Origin: an uncultured Candidatus Nitrosopumilus sp.
GTDB taxonomy: Archaea; Thermoproteota; Nitrososphaeria; Nitrososphaerales; Nitrosopumilaceae
Reading direction: 5' to 3'
NCBI GenBank assembly: GCA_951812645.1
Contig: CATOSM010000001.1
Span: 227,560-291,559, forward strand
DNA: 64,000 nt
Position 1 is the first letter of the stretch. Every line of letters starts with the position of its first letter. Of the stretch, positions 36,403 through 45,209 are shown piece after piece. The position numbers were made by a program, and so were the translations under genes. Below the pieces are notes generated by a model that did no database searches, was not told where the DNA came from, and was given only the letters and a program-made list of their open reading frames with translations.

Positions 36403-37280
36403 GAACTTATCCTAAAACCCTCCAATGCATCATGACGCATGCCAGATACACAAACCCGAGACAGTCATCACAGTTCCTTTCGTATCTGACTGCCGTCCTG
36501 TGAAGCCCGCACTTGAGCCAGGCAAGGAACCGCTCTACGACAAACCCTGTCTTGCCATAATGTCTTTGATTCCTGTTCTGTGCAACGTTCCTTGAGTTCC
36601 TTTTGTATGGAATGCAACAGTCAATCCCATGGGATCCCAGATAGTCTCTGATGTATGCCGCATCGTATCCCCTGTCGGCATACACTGAGACGATCTGCCG
36701 TATCAAATCATCATCTACAAGTTCTGAGATGTTCTCTAACACATCGATGAATTTCGTACTGTCATGGACATTTGCAGGGCTGGCCCTGATTGGGATTGGC
36801 AGTCCTGTCCCGTCTACTGCAACGTGAATCTTTGTACCCAGGATCCTCTTGAACCCGTCATATCCTGTTTTGTCCCCCCTTTTTTGGCGGCAACTGACGA
36901 TGAATCAATCGATATTTTTTCCAGGCTGGTTTTTCCCTGCCTGTGTGCGGATTTGATCAGTCCTGATAGAATCCTTTTCCATATTCCCTTTTGCTGCAGC
37001 TCTGAGAATCTCAGATGCGCGGTGGATTTTGAACCGTATCTGTCCGGCATGTCTGCCCACCTGCATCCGGTTGTTAGGACAAACAATATTCCGTTGATTG
37101 TGTTTCTGTCATTGCATCCTGGCCTTCCGGTTTTTGCAGGCTTTGGCTGATGTGATGCAACCGTCTTCCATTGAGTGTCTGACATTTCTTTGTGAATCAT
37201 GAAAGATACATCGGCAGGGTCATTCTTGGATCCCGATTGTCATGAATTATCTACAAAATGATCGGTTTTAGGATGAGTTG
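36403..37280 (-). mobile_element. IS5-type insertion sequence, complete (IS-B)
   Basis: 878 bp bounded by imperfect inverted repeats (GAACTTATCCTAAAACC at left; right end reads GGTTTTAGGATGAGTTG) and flanked by a GTC direct repeat (36400-36402 and 37281-37283). It is nearly identical in sequence and identical in length to the copy at 57475. It carries a two-frame DDE transposase on the minus strand. No gene is visibly interrupted. Confidence 0.88.
36407..37200 (-). CDS. IS5-family DDE transposase in two frames (IS-B)
   Basis: The upstream frame starts at ATG 37200 (MIHKEMSDTQWKTVASHQPK) with the N-terminal DUF4096-type domain and the first catalytic Asp (ISIDSSSVAAKKGG). The downstream frame, -1 relative, supplies GTKIHVAVDGTGLP, the second Asp (VYADRGYDAAYIR) and the Glu (VVERFLAWLK), to a stop at 36407. 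The switch falls at AAAAAAGGGGGG. Frameshifting is proposed for some IS5 subgroups such as IS427. Confidence 0.8.
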
Positions 37281-37385
37281 GTCATGTTCACATCTACAAT
37301 CTTCTTTACGAAAATAGCATCTTGCAGGCATTGGATAAAACATGCTATTTTCTTTTTTTAGGTTTAATCAAACTCATCTGCCAAA

Positions 37386-37613
37386 TCATGCCCAAATTGG
37401 AGCCTGACTAAAAAAATTAGACTGGCATTGTTTTTCACATTCACATTGTCTACTTGTAAACAAATTCTTGAATGTGGCAAATCTTGACTGATTAATTGCA
37501 GGTTTTTGTCTTCCTACAATTTTGAACAAATTGATTCCTGTCTCTGAGCTAGTTCCTTTTAATTCCAATGATCCATTTTTCATTAGATGTGGCTGTGGAT
37601 TTTTCATTGACAC
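37386..37613 (-). CDS. Hypothetical 75-residue protein
   Basis: ATG 37613 reads MSMKNPQPHLMKNGSLELKG and later FKNLFTSRQCECEKQCQSNF. The Cys cluster CxCxxxC may bind metal. Composition is plausible but no family is recognised. The adjacent stretch 37614-37784 shows nothing. Confidence 0.3.
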   Translation of the reverse strand: MSMKNPQPHLMKNGSLELKGTSSETGINLFKIVGRQKPAINQSRFATFKNLFTSRQCECEKQCQSNFFSQAPIWA

Positions 37614-37784
37614 TTTTTTCTTTGCTTTGATATCACATGCCTATATTTTTGACATGTGCCTTAATGGTAAATTCTGTATTACAGATTCAAAGTAAGTTTT
37701 TTCTTATTGAATAGATGAAAAACTCACCGATTTTGTAATTTTTAAATCATACACAAATTTGATACTTTTCTAAAATACTAAAAA

Positions 37785-37982
37785 TCAGTATTCTTTATCA
37801 AAGAGAATTAAACAATTGTTTGAAAAACATTCAATCTCTATTTTATATCTGAGTATGTAATGATTTTTGACGCCTTCGTTTAGTCCGGGCATGCTATAGG
37901 CGACTACTATTCCAAGACGCCTTACTTCTTTTTCAATAGTGCTTCTTCGGGAGTTTTTTCTTTGTTTGATTCCCAGTGCCAA
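37785..37982 (-). CDS. Doubtful frame overlapping a zinc-finger gene
   Basis: The part below 37920 has protein-like sequence (LGIVVAYSMPGLNEGVKNHY, then ILRYKIEIECFSNN). The upstream part is a shadow of the C2H2 gene at 37922. If real it may start at ATG 37892. Possibly a gene remnant. Confidence 0.2.
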   Translation of the reverse strand: MALGIKQRKNSRRSTIEKEVRRLGIVVAYSMPGLNEGVKNHYILRYKIEIECFSNNCLILFDKEY

Positions 37983-38068
37983 TTATGATGTTTTTTCCAA
38001 TGTGTTTCTAATTCTTCTGTAGTTGGTTCTTTTCCTAAGGGGGTCCCACATAATTTACACTGTATCAT
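37922..38068 (-). CDS. 48-residue C2H2-like zinc microprotein
   Basis: ATG 38068 reads MIQCKLCGTPLGKEPTTEEL and ETHWKKHHNWHWES: CxxC, 15 residues, then Hx3-4H, the classic zinc-finger spacing. A charged helical tail ends KKK. It is the intact counterpart of the frame-broken finger at 27821. C2H2 proteins in archaea are small and largely uncharacterised. Confidence 0.6.
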   Translation of the reverse strand: MIQCKLCGTPLGKEPTTEELETHWKKHHNWHWESNKEKTPEEALLKKK

Positions 38069-38168
38069 TTTTTATTTCCTTTACTTTTTTCTTTTCTGAT
38101 TTTGTAATTGGATGACATTGAACAGGTAAATTTTCTTCATCCATATTTAGTGTAAAGTTAATTTCAAA

Positions 38169-38522
38169 TTAAGAGTCTGCTTTGGTTTTTTTCTTATCTT
38201 GTAATTTATTATTTTTTTTGTACTTGTCTTTTTTTCTTTTTTTCTCTAAATTCATAATAGAATATACTTTTCCAGATTCGCATAATTTCATTTCTCCGGT
38301 ATATTCGTCATGGACTGAATCAAATGATCCTCCCGATAATAATTCGCCTACAATACTCCATGCCGTATCTTCTGAAACATCAAATTTGTATGATAATGTG
38401 GATACTTTGGTAAAGAACCCATTTTGGGAATTTCTCTTTACAAATGATTCTATTTTTTGTTCCGTTGTCAAACTTGGTTCGCGTTTTTTGAAATTTCTAA
38501 ATCGTTTTCTTTCTGACATCAT
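38169..38522 (-). CDS. Probable winged-helix DNA-binding protein
   Basis: About 117 residues from Met 38522 (a longer frame begins at 38564). The middle holds a HTH-like region (TKVSTLSYKFDVSEDTAWSI) followed by a wing-like hairpin (DEYTGEMKLCESGKVYSI). N- and C-termini are rich in Lys and Arg, consistent with nucleic-acid binding. The upstream neighbour is IS-C, 45 bp away. Confidence 0.5.
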   Translation of the reverse strand: MMSERKRFRNFKKREPSLTTEQKIESFVKRNSQNGFFTKVSTLSYKFDVSEDTAWSIVGELLSGGSFDSVHDEYTGEMKLCESGKVYSIMNLEKKRKKDKYKKNNKLQDKKKTKADS

Positions 38523-38569
38523 TTTTACTTCCTTTATCTTGTATTTTAGATCAATCCTTTGCATATATT

Positions 38570-39440
38570 CAACTCATCTTAAAACCCTGCAATGCATCAA
38601 AAATGACGCAATGTTAGCCAGCCCGGGATAGTTTCCCGCGTTTCTCTCACATCCTGTTCTGTGAAACCCGTTTTTCAGCCAGGCAAAGAACCTCTCCACC
38701 ACAAACCTTGTCCTGTCGTAACCGTCCTTGCCTGCATCATCTGCCGTCCTGACGTTTTTTCCAAAGGGAATGCACGGAATGATGTCTCTTGACCTTGCAT
38801 GACTGCGGATTGGCTTTGAACCGTATCCCCTGTCTGCATAGACTGAAACCATCTGTTCTGTCATGGAATCGTCTGCAAAATCAGAAACTGGTTCCATCAC
38901 GTCTGCAAATTTCGTACCGTCGTGAATGTCTGCAGGGCTCATTACGATTGATACTGGCAGGCCGGTACCGTCCACTGCAACATGCAATTTTGTGCCCGTG
39001 ACTCTCTTGAACCCGACAAATCCGATCACATTGCCCCCTTTTTGGAGGGAATCGATGACGATGAGTCAACCGATGTTTTTTGCAGGTCAATCCTGCCCGA
39101 CTTATGTGCGGATTTGATTGCACGTCCCAAAGTCTTTTTCCATATGCCAAACTCCTGCCATCTTCTTGGCCTTGGACTGGCAGCTGAACCATCACCGCAT
39201 GTCTTTGGCATCTCACTCCACCTGCATCCGGAAACCGGCACGCAGATGATTCCGTTTAAGACCGTTCGGTCGTTGCCTCTTGGACGTCCTGTGGCGGCAG
39301 GTTTTGGCAGCAACGGTTCCATCATGTCCCGTTGTCCGTCTGTCATCTCGGTGAATTTCATGTACAGCTTGGAAACCAATGGTTCATGGATCCAAACGAT
39401 CATCAAATATCGTCCAAATGGTTGGTTTTAAGACGAGTTG
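38570..39440 (-). mobile_element. IS5-type insertion sequence, complete (IS-C)
   Basis: 871 bp with 17-bp inverted repeats (CAACTCATCTTAAAACC left; right end reads as CAACTCGTCTTAAAACC inverted) and a perfect ATT target duplication at 38567-38569 and 39441-39443. It is a different, GC-richer type from IS-B. It inserted into the last codons of the gene at 39428-40012. Confidence 0.88.
38574..39361 (-). CDS. IS5-family DDE transposase in two frames (IS-C)
   Basis: Frame 1 from Met 39361 (MKFTEMTDGQRDMMEPLLPK) holds the N-terminal domain and the first Asp (TSVDSSSIPSKKGAM) to a stop at 39026. Frame 2 (-1) gives VTGTKLHVAVDGTGLPVSIV, the second Asp (VYADRGYGSKPIRS) and the Glu (FVVERFFAWLK). The switch is at CCAAAAAGGGGGC, which contains A AAG GGG in the slippery register. 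An ATG at 39406 is also in frame. Confidence 0.8.
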
Positions 39441-40012
39441 ATTGTATCTGGATCATTGTTTCCTGGCAAGTATCTGTCTCCTAGTTTCTTTTTCATTTTT
39501 TCATCAAATTCTTCTTGTAGCCTGGCAAGGTATATCTCAGCCTCTGTTTCGTCTTCAGGAATGCCTGTATCTGTTTCAAAATTAAATCCTGTTGCCAGAT
39601 GATGGAATTCCTCAAAAAATTCCTTGCAATCAATCACGTCTGCTTTCTCATCAATGGATACTACTAGACTATCATTTTCTATCCTAAAATTGAGACAGAT
39701 TTCCTCTTCTATCATAATATCTGCCATAACCGCCATGAGATATGCTGTATATTTTGTGTCTAGTTTTCCTTGATCTTTATTAGCAATCCAAAATTTATAG
39801 CCATCAAGAAAATTGTCAAAGGTTCTAACTGCTACATCTCGTATGTTTGAGTCCGGATGGGCTAGTTTTGTTTTCCATGATTCAAAACTATTGGGTTCTG
39901 CATAAACTGTATCAAATGTCAATTCTTCATTGATTTGTTCAAATTCCCAAATCTGTTTATTTGTCCACATTGGCACATGTTCTTGAATTAGATTTCTAGT
40001 TGTTTGATTCAA
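39428..40012 (-). CDS. Hypothetical 194-residue protein, 3' end replaced by an IS
   Basis: ATG 40012. A helical, acidic protein (QIWEFEQINEELTFDTVYAE, then DVAVRTFDNFLDGYKFWI). The last four codons and stop lie inside the IS-C terminal repeat (...DTINSS). Removing the IS and one ATT copy restores a native end ...DTIYAKD, so only the tail changed. The insertion is probably tolerated. No family recognised. Confidence 0.6.
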   Translation of the reverse strand: MNQTTRNLIQEHVPMWTNKQIWEFEQINEELTFDTVYAEPNSFESWKTKLAHPDSNIRDVAVRTFDNFLDGYKFWIANKDQGKLDTKYTAYLMAVMADIMIEEEICLNFRIENDSLVVSIDEKADVIDCKEFFEEFHHLATGFNFETDTGIPEDETEAEIYLARLQEEFDEKMKKKLGDRYLPGNNDPDTINSS

Positions 40013-40053
40013 TGTTTTTTTAATTTTCTTCTACTGTTTAATCTTATCTTGAA

Positions 40054-40278
40054 TCAGTTGTTTATTCCTGATTTGAGAAACTCAATTGTACATTCTGCTA
40101 ATTCTTTACTTGAATGTTTTTTGATATCATGTTTACAATTAGGACAGATGCCTACATCCTCTTCTGAAAACCCTCCGTCAATTTGCTTCATGCAACATTC
40201 CATCAGTTCATCTGTTGAATGTGATTCCATTGCCAGTTTACATGTGGGACATTCTGTCAATTTTATGCAATTTATCAA
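40054..40278 (-). CDS. 74-residue protein with two zinc-knuckle repeats
   Basis: Two copies of a C-x2-C-K-x-x-x-x-x-H-S motif: CPTCKLAMESHSTDELMECC and CPNCKHDIKKHSSKELAECT. It is an internal duplication, each unit about 30 residues with a treble-clef look. Starts with ATG. Function unknown; divergent from another zinc-ribbon gene. Confidence 0.65.
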   Translation of the reverse strand: MINCIKLTECPTCKLAMESHSTDELMECCMKQIDGGFSEEDVGICPNCKHDIKKHSSKELAECTIEFLKSGINN

Positions 40279-40325
40279 ACTCTTACTGCTAATAAATTAT
40301 ATTTGATTTCAAATAATTTTTTAAT

Positions 40326-40580
40326 ATGAATTGGAGTGAAAAATTCCAAAATAAACTTGATTGTATTTGTGGCACAAGTGTGTTTTTTGATGTTATTGAA
40401 ACCATTGAATGTGATTGGGGAGAACATGTTGTGATTCAATGTCCTCATTGTGAAGAATCTTTTTCTGTAGATAAAGAATGTCCTGCTTTTGAAAATATTT
40501 TAAAATTACTTGAAAAAAATCCTTTGTTGTATTCTGATCAAGAAAAATCAAATTTTCTCATTGGTTCTCATCCTAACTGA
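40326..40580 (+). CDS. 84-residue zinc-ribbon protein
   Basis: ATG 40326. CICGTSVFFDV and IQCPHCEESFSVDKECPA provide four or more Cys in a zinc-ribbon arrangement. The remainder is helical (ENILKLLEKNPLLYSD). No family recognised. Confidence 0.6.
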   Translation: MNWSEKFQNKLDCICGTSVFFDVIETIECDWGEHVVIQCPHCEESFSVDKECPAFENILKLLEKNPLLYSDQEKSNFLIGSHPN

Positions 40581-40602
40581 TACTTTTGGCCACAGATAAA
40601 TT

Positions 40603-40642
40603 GGTAATCAATGTCGAATTGCCTTAAAGCGATTACCGACAT
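40603..40642 (+). ncRNA. Possible small pseudoknot
   Basis: GGTAATC (40603-40609) pairs with GATTACC (40631-40637), and ATGTC (40611-40615) pairs with GACAT (40638-40642). The order A-B-A'-B' is an H-type pseudoknot with a 15-nt loop. It lies in the gap 40581-40753 upstream of the protease pseudogene. It may be chance in AT-rich DNA; no family recognised. Confidence 0.25.
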
Positions 40643-40753
40643 CCATCTATTCTATGGCAATAATTCTAATCTGATTATTCTTTTAAAATAAAAAAAGTGG
40701 TTAAAAATTGACTATTTTTATGAAAATTTTCAATTGAGCCTAACTCTGATGAT

Positions 40754-41686
40754 TTGGTGGAAAGTTTTAGGTACTGCCTTTCATTGAATTTTGTATTGAG
40801 AACTATTGCCGTTATAGCCGTACTTGTTGGAATCTTTGGTTATGCTTGGTATGCGGATTTACTGCCGTTGGATAGTCAATCTGATGCCATGTCTCCTTCA
40901 ATTGAAAATTTACAGCAAATCTCCAACGTACTCACTCCTGATGGTCAGCAAATAATCTACTATTGATATGTTGTCGATGTACCTGATCCTCAAATCCCTA
41001 TAGATGCATTAACCAAAACAATCCGAATTTGGGAACAGCATAATCCAAATTTAAAATTTATAGAATCTGAAAATTCTAACATTGAAATAAAATGGCAAAA
41101 ATACGCATCACCCACTCATACCGGACTTGCAACTTGTAACAATGTTTGATTTGAACTTTTAAGCCATTGTGTTTTAGATATTTCTGCTGGTGCAGAAGAT
41201 TGTAACTCTGATTTTGTTCAAAATGATGAAAACATGGTTGCTAATATTTTGATGCATGAAATCGGACATGCATTAGGTTTGGGTCACACTGGTGATGAAG
41301 ACCATTTGATGTATTCAACTGTATCTCCTGAGACTTCTTTTGATTCTAATGGATATTTAATACCTGAGAGATTCGATGAGCTATACGTTGGCCAAAAATT
41401 ATTATTAATCCAAGAAAAAGAAATCCAAGAAAAAATTGGATCATTAGATGCCAAAATATATGATGAACAGGTTTTGTATGATGAATATTATGAACAACAT
41501 GCCTCATATGAAGAAAAAACGCTTCCTCCTAAGGAATACGAACAAGCACAACAAGCTTATGATGGGTTGACTTTACAAACCAAAAAAATCAATACTTTGA
41601 TTTTGCAACAAAATGAATCAATTGATCAAATCAATGACATTTTGAACCAATTAGGACGTAATCCTAATTTTGAAATTGTCTCTTAA
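40754..41686 (+). pseudogene. Membrane-anchored zinc metalloprotease (matrixin-like) with two in-frame TGA codons
   Basis: One 311-codon frame throughout. N-terminal membrane helix (IAVIAVLVGIFGYAWYA), then a TGA at 40964-40966, a central part (VVDVPDPQIPIDALTKTIRI), a second TGA at 41147-41149, then the zinc site ILMHEIGHALGLGHTGDEDH (HExxHxxGxxH) and MYS Met-turn, followed by a coiled-coil tail. Both stops could be former TGG codons. aRF1 in this window has the normal NIKS motif, so readthrough is not expected. The 3' part from Met 41234 remains open and could still be made. Confidence 0.65.
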
Positions 41687-41764
41687 TTATCCAAATAATA
41701 GTACTAATCCTACAACTAATGCTGCTACTGAAATGCCCATCCAGACATAAAATTTTGTCATCAT
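41687..41764 (-). CDS. 25-residue single-span membrane microprotein
   Basis: ATG 41764 reads MMTKFYVWMGISVAALVVGL then VLLFG. One hydrophobic helix and little else. It ends directly against the protease pseudogene stop. Similar in style to the one at 28079. Confidence 0.4.
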   Translation of the reverse strand: MMTKFYVWMGISVAALVVGLVLLFG

Positions 41765-41807
41765 GTCTGTGTCTTGAAATTTTCTGAAATTAATAGTTTA
41801 GAATTGA

Positions 41808-41888
41808 GAAAGCAAGCAAATCTGATATCCTTTTCATCGGCCCTTTGGGGGTTACATCAGATATCAAATCCGCAATCACCTTGCTTTC
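41808..41888 (+). ncRNA. Candidate structured RNA of about 81 nt
   Basis: Outer stem GAAAGCAAG (41808-41816) with CTTGCTTTC (41880-41888), 9 perfect pairs; inner stem ATCTGAT (41820-41826) with ATCAGAT (41856-41862), 7 perfect pairs; a GC-rich loop with CCC/GGG pairing between. It lies in a gap (41765-42176) without a supported gene. It is not a tRNA by layout. The strand is undetermined by structure; plus is given arbitrarily. Confidence 0.35.
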
Positions 41889-42176
41889 AATATTTTATTG
41901 ATTTGTATTTTCAAAAATTCATAAAATTAATTGTGTCTTGACTTTTGGTCAAAAAGGGTTGAAAAAATGATCCATTTTGATTCCATGTTTTTTGAGCCTA
42001 TGATTCAGATTAATTCTTTCTTGGGAATTTGTTCATTTGCACACACGGTTCCTTTGTCTCATCATTCTATTTACTGTAGAGTCATTTGTTTGACGGCTTC
42101 ATACATTTGCCGTCAAAATCCCTCTTTTTGGTGGAATATGAAGAATAATTTATTGCAATAGAATCAGCAATGTATT

Positions 42177-42716
42177 GTGAGTGATAATTCTACTATCGAA
42201 TGGACTTCTTTTTCTAAATTAAGATGGTCTGATTTCCAGGCTGAATCCAATCCTGCTGTTTTTGAAGACAGTCACAGCGTAATAAAATATGGATTTACTT
42301 GGATTGTAAATTCTGATAAAATCAATGGTGATGATATTGTTTTTTTAATTGATAAGATTTCTCTGTTTGTAGAATTTCATTCCTTGCTATCTTGGGTTCG
42401 TCAATCACAAGATACGGATCATTTGTTGAATCATGAGCAGGGGTGTTTTGATCTGGCTGAATTGGTGAAACGTGAAAATCTTCCAGTATTGGAAGATAAA
42501 TTTTACAACAAACAATTTCCCACTAGGGGACAGAATAATGAACAACGAAAACAATTTGCAAAAGAAGATTCCGGTAAAATGATACATGAAGAAGTTGAAA
42601 AATTACAATGTGTTTTTGATGAAAGGTTACTGCAATATCGAAATGATACTGATTTTGGCAACAATGCTGAATCCCAATCAAAATACGATTTAATTTTTAA
42701 AAAATTACGCTCTTGA
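42177..42716 (+). CDS. DUF922-like protein with altered metal site
   Basis: 179 residues from GTG. The pattern KLRWSDFQAE, VIKYGFTWIV and, in the middle, LLNHEQGCFDLAELVKRE follows the DUF922 predicted zinc-protease layout, in which the usual site is HEQGHFD. Here the second His is Cys, so catalysis may be lost or changed. No signal peptide. Assignment is by motif memory only. Confidence 0.5.
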   Translation: MSDNSTIEWTSFSKLRWSDFQAESNPAVFEDSHSVIKYGFTWIVNSDKINGDDIVFLIDKISLFVEFHSLLSWVRQSQDTDHLLNHEQGCFDLAELVKRENLPVLEDKFYNKQFPTRGQNNEQRKQFAKEDSGKMIHEEVEKLQCVFDERLLQYRNDTDFGNNAESQSKYDLIFKKLRS

Positions 42717-42729
42717 CTTCTGTTTTATT

Positions 42730-42996
42730 TCAAGTTCTATTTTCAATAACTCTGTTTTCTGGAACTAAATTGATGTAATTTACCAAACTTCTATAATATT
42801 TTAAATGAAAATTCAAATCTCTAATTTCTGTCTGTTTTAATTCTTCTAATTCTGGACCAAAATCTGTTTTGTTTGTCTCAATTTGATTTAACGTGCTTTC
42901 ATTTACTTCAATCATGTGAAACAGACTGTGTAAAACTTCTCCTTTTGTAAGAGTTCTATCACGTGATTTTTGCAACAATGCCTCGACCCAACCCAT
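42730..42996 (-). CDS. Hypothetical 88-residue helical protein
   Basis: ATG 42996. Mostly helical (VEALLQKSRDRTLTKGEVLH, then FHMIEVNESTLNQIETNK), with no Cys or membrane segment. Convergent with the DUF922-like gene. No family recognised. Confidence 0.5.
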   Translation of the reverse strand: MGWVEALLQKSRDRTLTKGEVLHSLFHMIEVNESTLNQIETNKTDFGPELEELKQTEIRDLNFHLKYYRSLVNYINLVPENRVIENRT

Positions 42997-43104
42997 GATG
43001 TTTCTTCATTTTTTTGTATATCCATCCCGGAATTTGAAAAAGTCTTACCTTTGCTCTATTTTTTTAGTCTAGGCGGGATTTGTTAGATTGATTGAGCCTA
43101 CTTT

Positions 43105-43422
43105 CTAATGTGTCTCTATCTTAATTTCTGCATTACAAACAGGTATTGCTCCTGTTTGATTCTTAAAATCTTCAATTAACTGCACCTGCATCTCTTTTGG
43201 ATTGTCTGCAAATACTCTTTGATATGATGATGTTTTTTGCTTACACTCATCCCCGTCAAATTCCGTATCTAGATATTTTGCAAATGTTGCCTCCAAGCTA
43301 TCTGTTTCTCCGATGTATATTGGATCTTTACTTCTGTTATACAAAACATATACACCCGGACTAGATTTGACATATTGGGCACTATTTGTCCAAACTCTCA
43401 TCTTATCATCTAATAATTCCAT
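43105..43422 (-). CDS. GIY-YIG-like domain protein
   Basis: 105 residues. SPGVYVLYNRSKDPIYIGET matches the GIY...YIG pair of strands, followed by a helix (LEATFAKYLDTEF). The usual catalytic Arg and Glu after YIG are not evident, so nuclease activity is uncertain. It is divergent from the XPD-like helicase gene, with 65 bp between their starts. Confidence 0.6.
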   Translation of the reverse strand: MELLDDKMRVWTNSAQYVKSSPGVYVLYNRSKDPIYIGETDSLEATFAKYLDTEFDGDECKQKTSSYQRVFADNPKEMQVQLIEDFKNQTGAIPVCNAEIKIETH

Positions 43423-43487
43423 GATCTATTCTAGAAACACTAGATATTAAATTAGATTGTAATGTATATGATACCCCAATAACCCTT

Positions 43488-45200
43488 ATGCTTTTAATAC
43501 TGAATAGAAAAAATGTAATCCTGTCTTTATTAGAAAAATTCCCAGATCATTTTACTCCTAGAGAAATTCAAAAAGAGATCATTTCTCAAATTGAAGAAAA
43601 GATAAACTCTGGATTCAAAAAAATTGTTTTATGTGCACCCACGGGTGTTGGCAAATCCTTAGTTGGAGCAACTATTTCAAATTATTTTGATAGCTCCTTT
43701 ACTGTTACTGCTTCAAAACATCTGCAAGATCAATATATCAAAGATATTCCATTTCTAAAACCTGTAAAAGGCAAACAAAATTTCCCATGTCTAAAATTAA
43801 TGGAGGCTGAAAAAGTAGACAACACACGTCGGGCTATGAGATTGGGATTGACATGCAATCGAGGTCAATGCCAAGAGAGAATCTCTAAAAACGGAAAAGA
43901 AGTTTTTGAAGTTTGCAAGTTCAAGCCTACTATTACTCAAGTTGAAGATAACGCTACTGATGTGCAATCATGTCATTACTATATGCAAAAATACGACGCT
44001 CTAGTCTCAAAACACTCTCTTTGGAATTACCATGCATTTTTTACTATTATGAAATTTAACAAAAAATTATTTGAAGAGTATCTTGATAGAAAAGTCACTG
44101 TATTTGATGAAGCTCACAAAATCGAAGACCAAATAATTCAGTTTGTTGGATTTGATATTTTTGCAGGTCAGGTTGATGAATGTAATCTAAATTCTGAAAA
44201 ATATGATTTTAGTGACTTGGATTCAATGATAAAGCTCACTGAAGACATGGCTTATTCTTATGCTAAAAAAATCAAAGATATCGAAGAAAGCCCTGCATTT
44301 CAAAATAATCCTGATTATGAGCTAATTACTGGTTTGGAGAGAAGGCATGACCGTTCTGCCCAAGCAAAAATAGACATAGTGAATGACAAAGATAATTTTG
44401 TCGTAAATGATCCTGTTAAAGACTTGAATGGTAACTTTCGAACTATCTCTGTAAAGCCAATTGATGTTTCAAAATTTGCAAATTCTTTTTTTGAAACTGA
44501 ATACCAATTATTCATGTCTGCAACAATTGACAAATCTAGTTTTTGTGAAAATATGGGATTGCTTCCTGATGATGTTGCATTTGTTGATACCACAAAATCT
44601 CCATTTCCAATTGAAAATAGGAGTATTGATCTTCTTAATATTCGACGATTAAGTTATGGGTCTAATGAAGAAGATGAATTGGAAGTCATAAAAACAATTG
44701 ATAGAATAATGGATGAACACTCTGATGAACGTGGATTGATTCTAACCTCTTCCATTCCTAGATGTCAAAAAATTATTCGATATCTTTCTCCAAAAAATAC
44801 CTCTAGGATAAGACTGTGTCATAGTAAAAATCATGATGGTAAATCCCAAGATGATGTGATTTCTGAGCACGCATCTGACCCTACAGGAGTTTTACTTTCA
44901 TCTTCATTATGGGAAGGCGTTGATTTGAAAGATGATTTATCAAGATTCCAAATAATTGCTAAAGTACCTTATCCAAACTATACTGAAAAAAGAACAAAAG
45001 CAAAAATGAACAAATTCCCTTTATGGTATACATCACAGACTTTAACTAAAATTCTGCAAGGATTTGGTAGGTCTATCCGCAGTGATGAGGATTGGGCAAA
45101 AACATATGTTTTGGATACTGCTGTAAATAACGTCCTTTTCAAGGGTCAACAAATGATTCCAAAAGCATACTATGATGTATTGGGCATGGATGAACCCTAA
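43488..45200 (+). CDS. XPD/Rad3/DinG-type helicase with iron-sulfur domain
   Basis: 570 residues. SF2 motifs: LCAPTGVGKSLVGATI, VTVFDEAHKIED, LFMSATIDK, SSSLWEGVDLKDDL, ILQGFGRSIRSDED. Between motifs I and II are four spaced Cys (NFPCLKL, LTCNRGQC, EVCKFKP, SCHYY) as in the 4Fe-4S domain of 5'-3' helicases. It probably works in nucleotide-excision-type repair or clearance of DNA structures. Start ATG 43488 precedes KFPDHFTPREIQKEII, the Q-motif region. Confidence 0.85.
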   Translation: MLLILNRKNVILSLLEKFPDHFTPREIQKEIISQIEEKINSGFKKIVLCAPTGVGKSLVGATISNYFDSSFTVTASKHLQDQYIKDIPFLKPVKGKQNFPCLKLMEAEKVDNTRRAMRLGLTCNRGQCQERISKNGKEVFEVCKFKPTITQVEDNATDVQSCHYYMQKYDALVSKHSLWNYHAFFTIMKFNKKLFEEYLDRKVTVFDEAHKIEDQIIQFVGFDIFAGQVDECNLNSEKYDFSDLDSMIKLTEDMAYSYAKKIKDIEESPAFQNNPDYELITGLERRHDRSAQAKIDIVNDKDNFVVNDPVKDLNGNFRTISVKPIDVSKFANSFFETEYQLFMSATIDKSSFCENMGLLPDDVAFVDTTKSPFPIENRSIDLLNIRRLSYGSNEEDELEVIKTIDRIMDEHSDERGLILTSSIPRCQKIIRYLSPKNTSRIRLCHSKNHDGKSQDDVISEHASDPTGVLLSSSLWEGVDLKDDLSRFQIIAKVPYPNYTEKRTKAKMNKFPLWYTSQTLTKILQGFGRSIRSDEDWAKTYVLDTAVNNVLFKGQQMIPKAYYDVLGMDEP

Positions 45201-45209
45201 TCTGAAAAT

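Noticed and set aside
41931..42161. A 76-residue plus-strand frame
   Set aside because: Its composition is unlike a protein (many Cys, Phe and His without pattern), and no start signal is seen.
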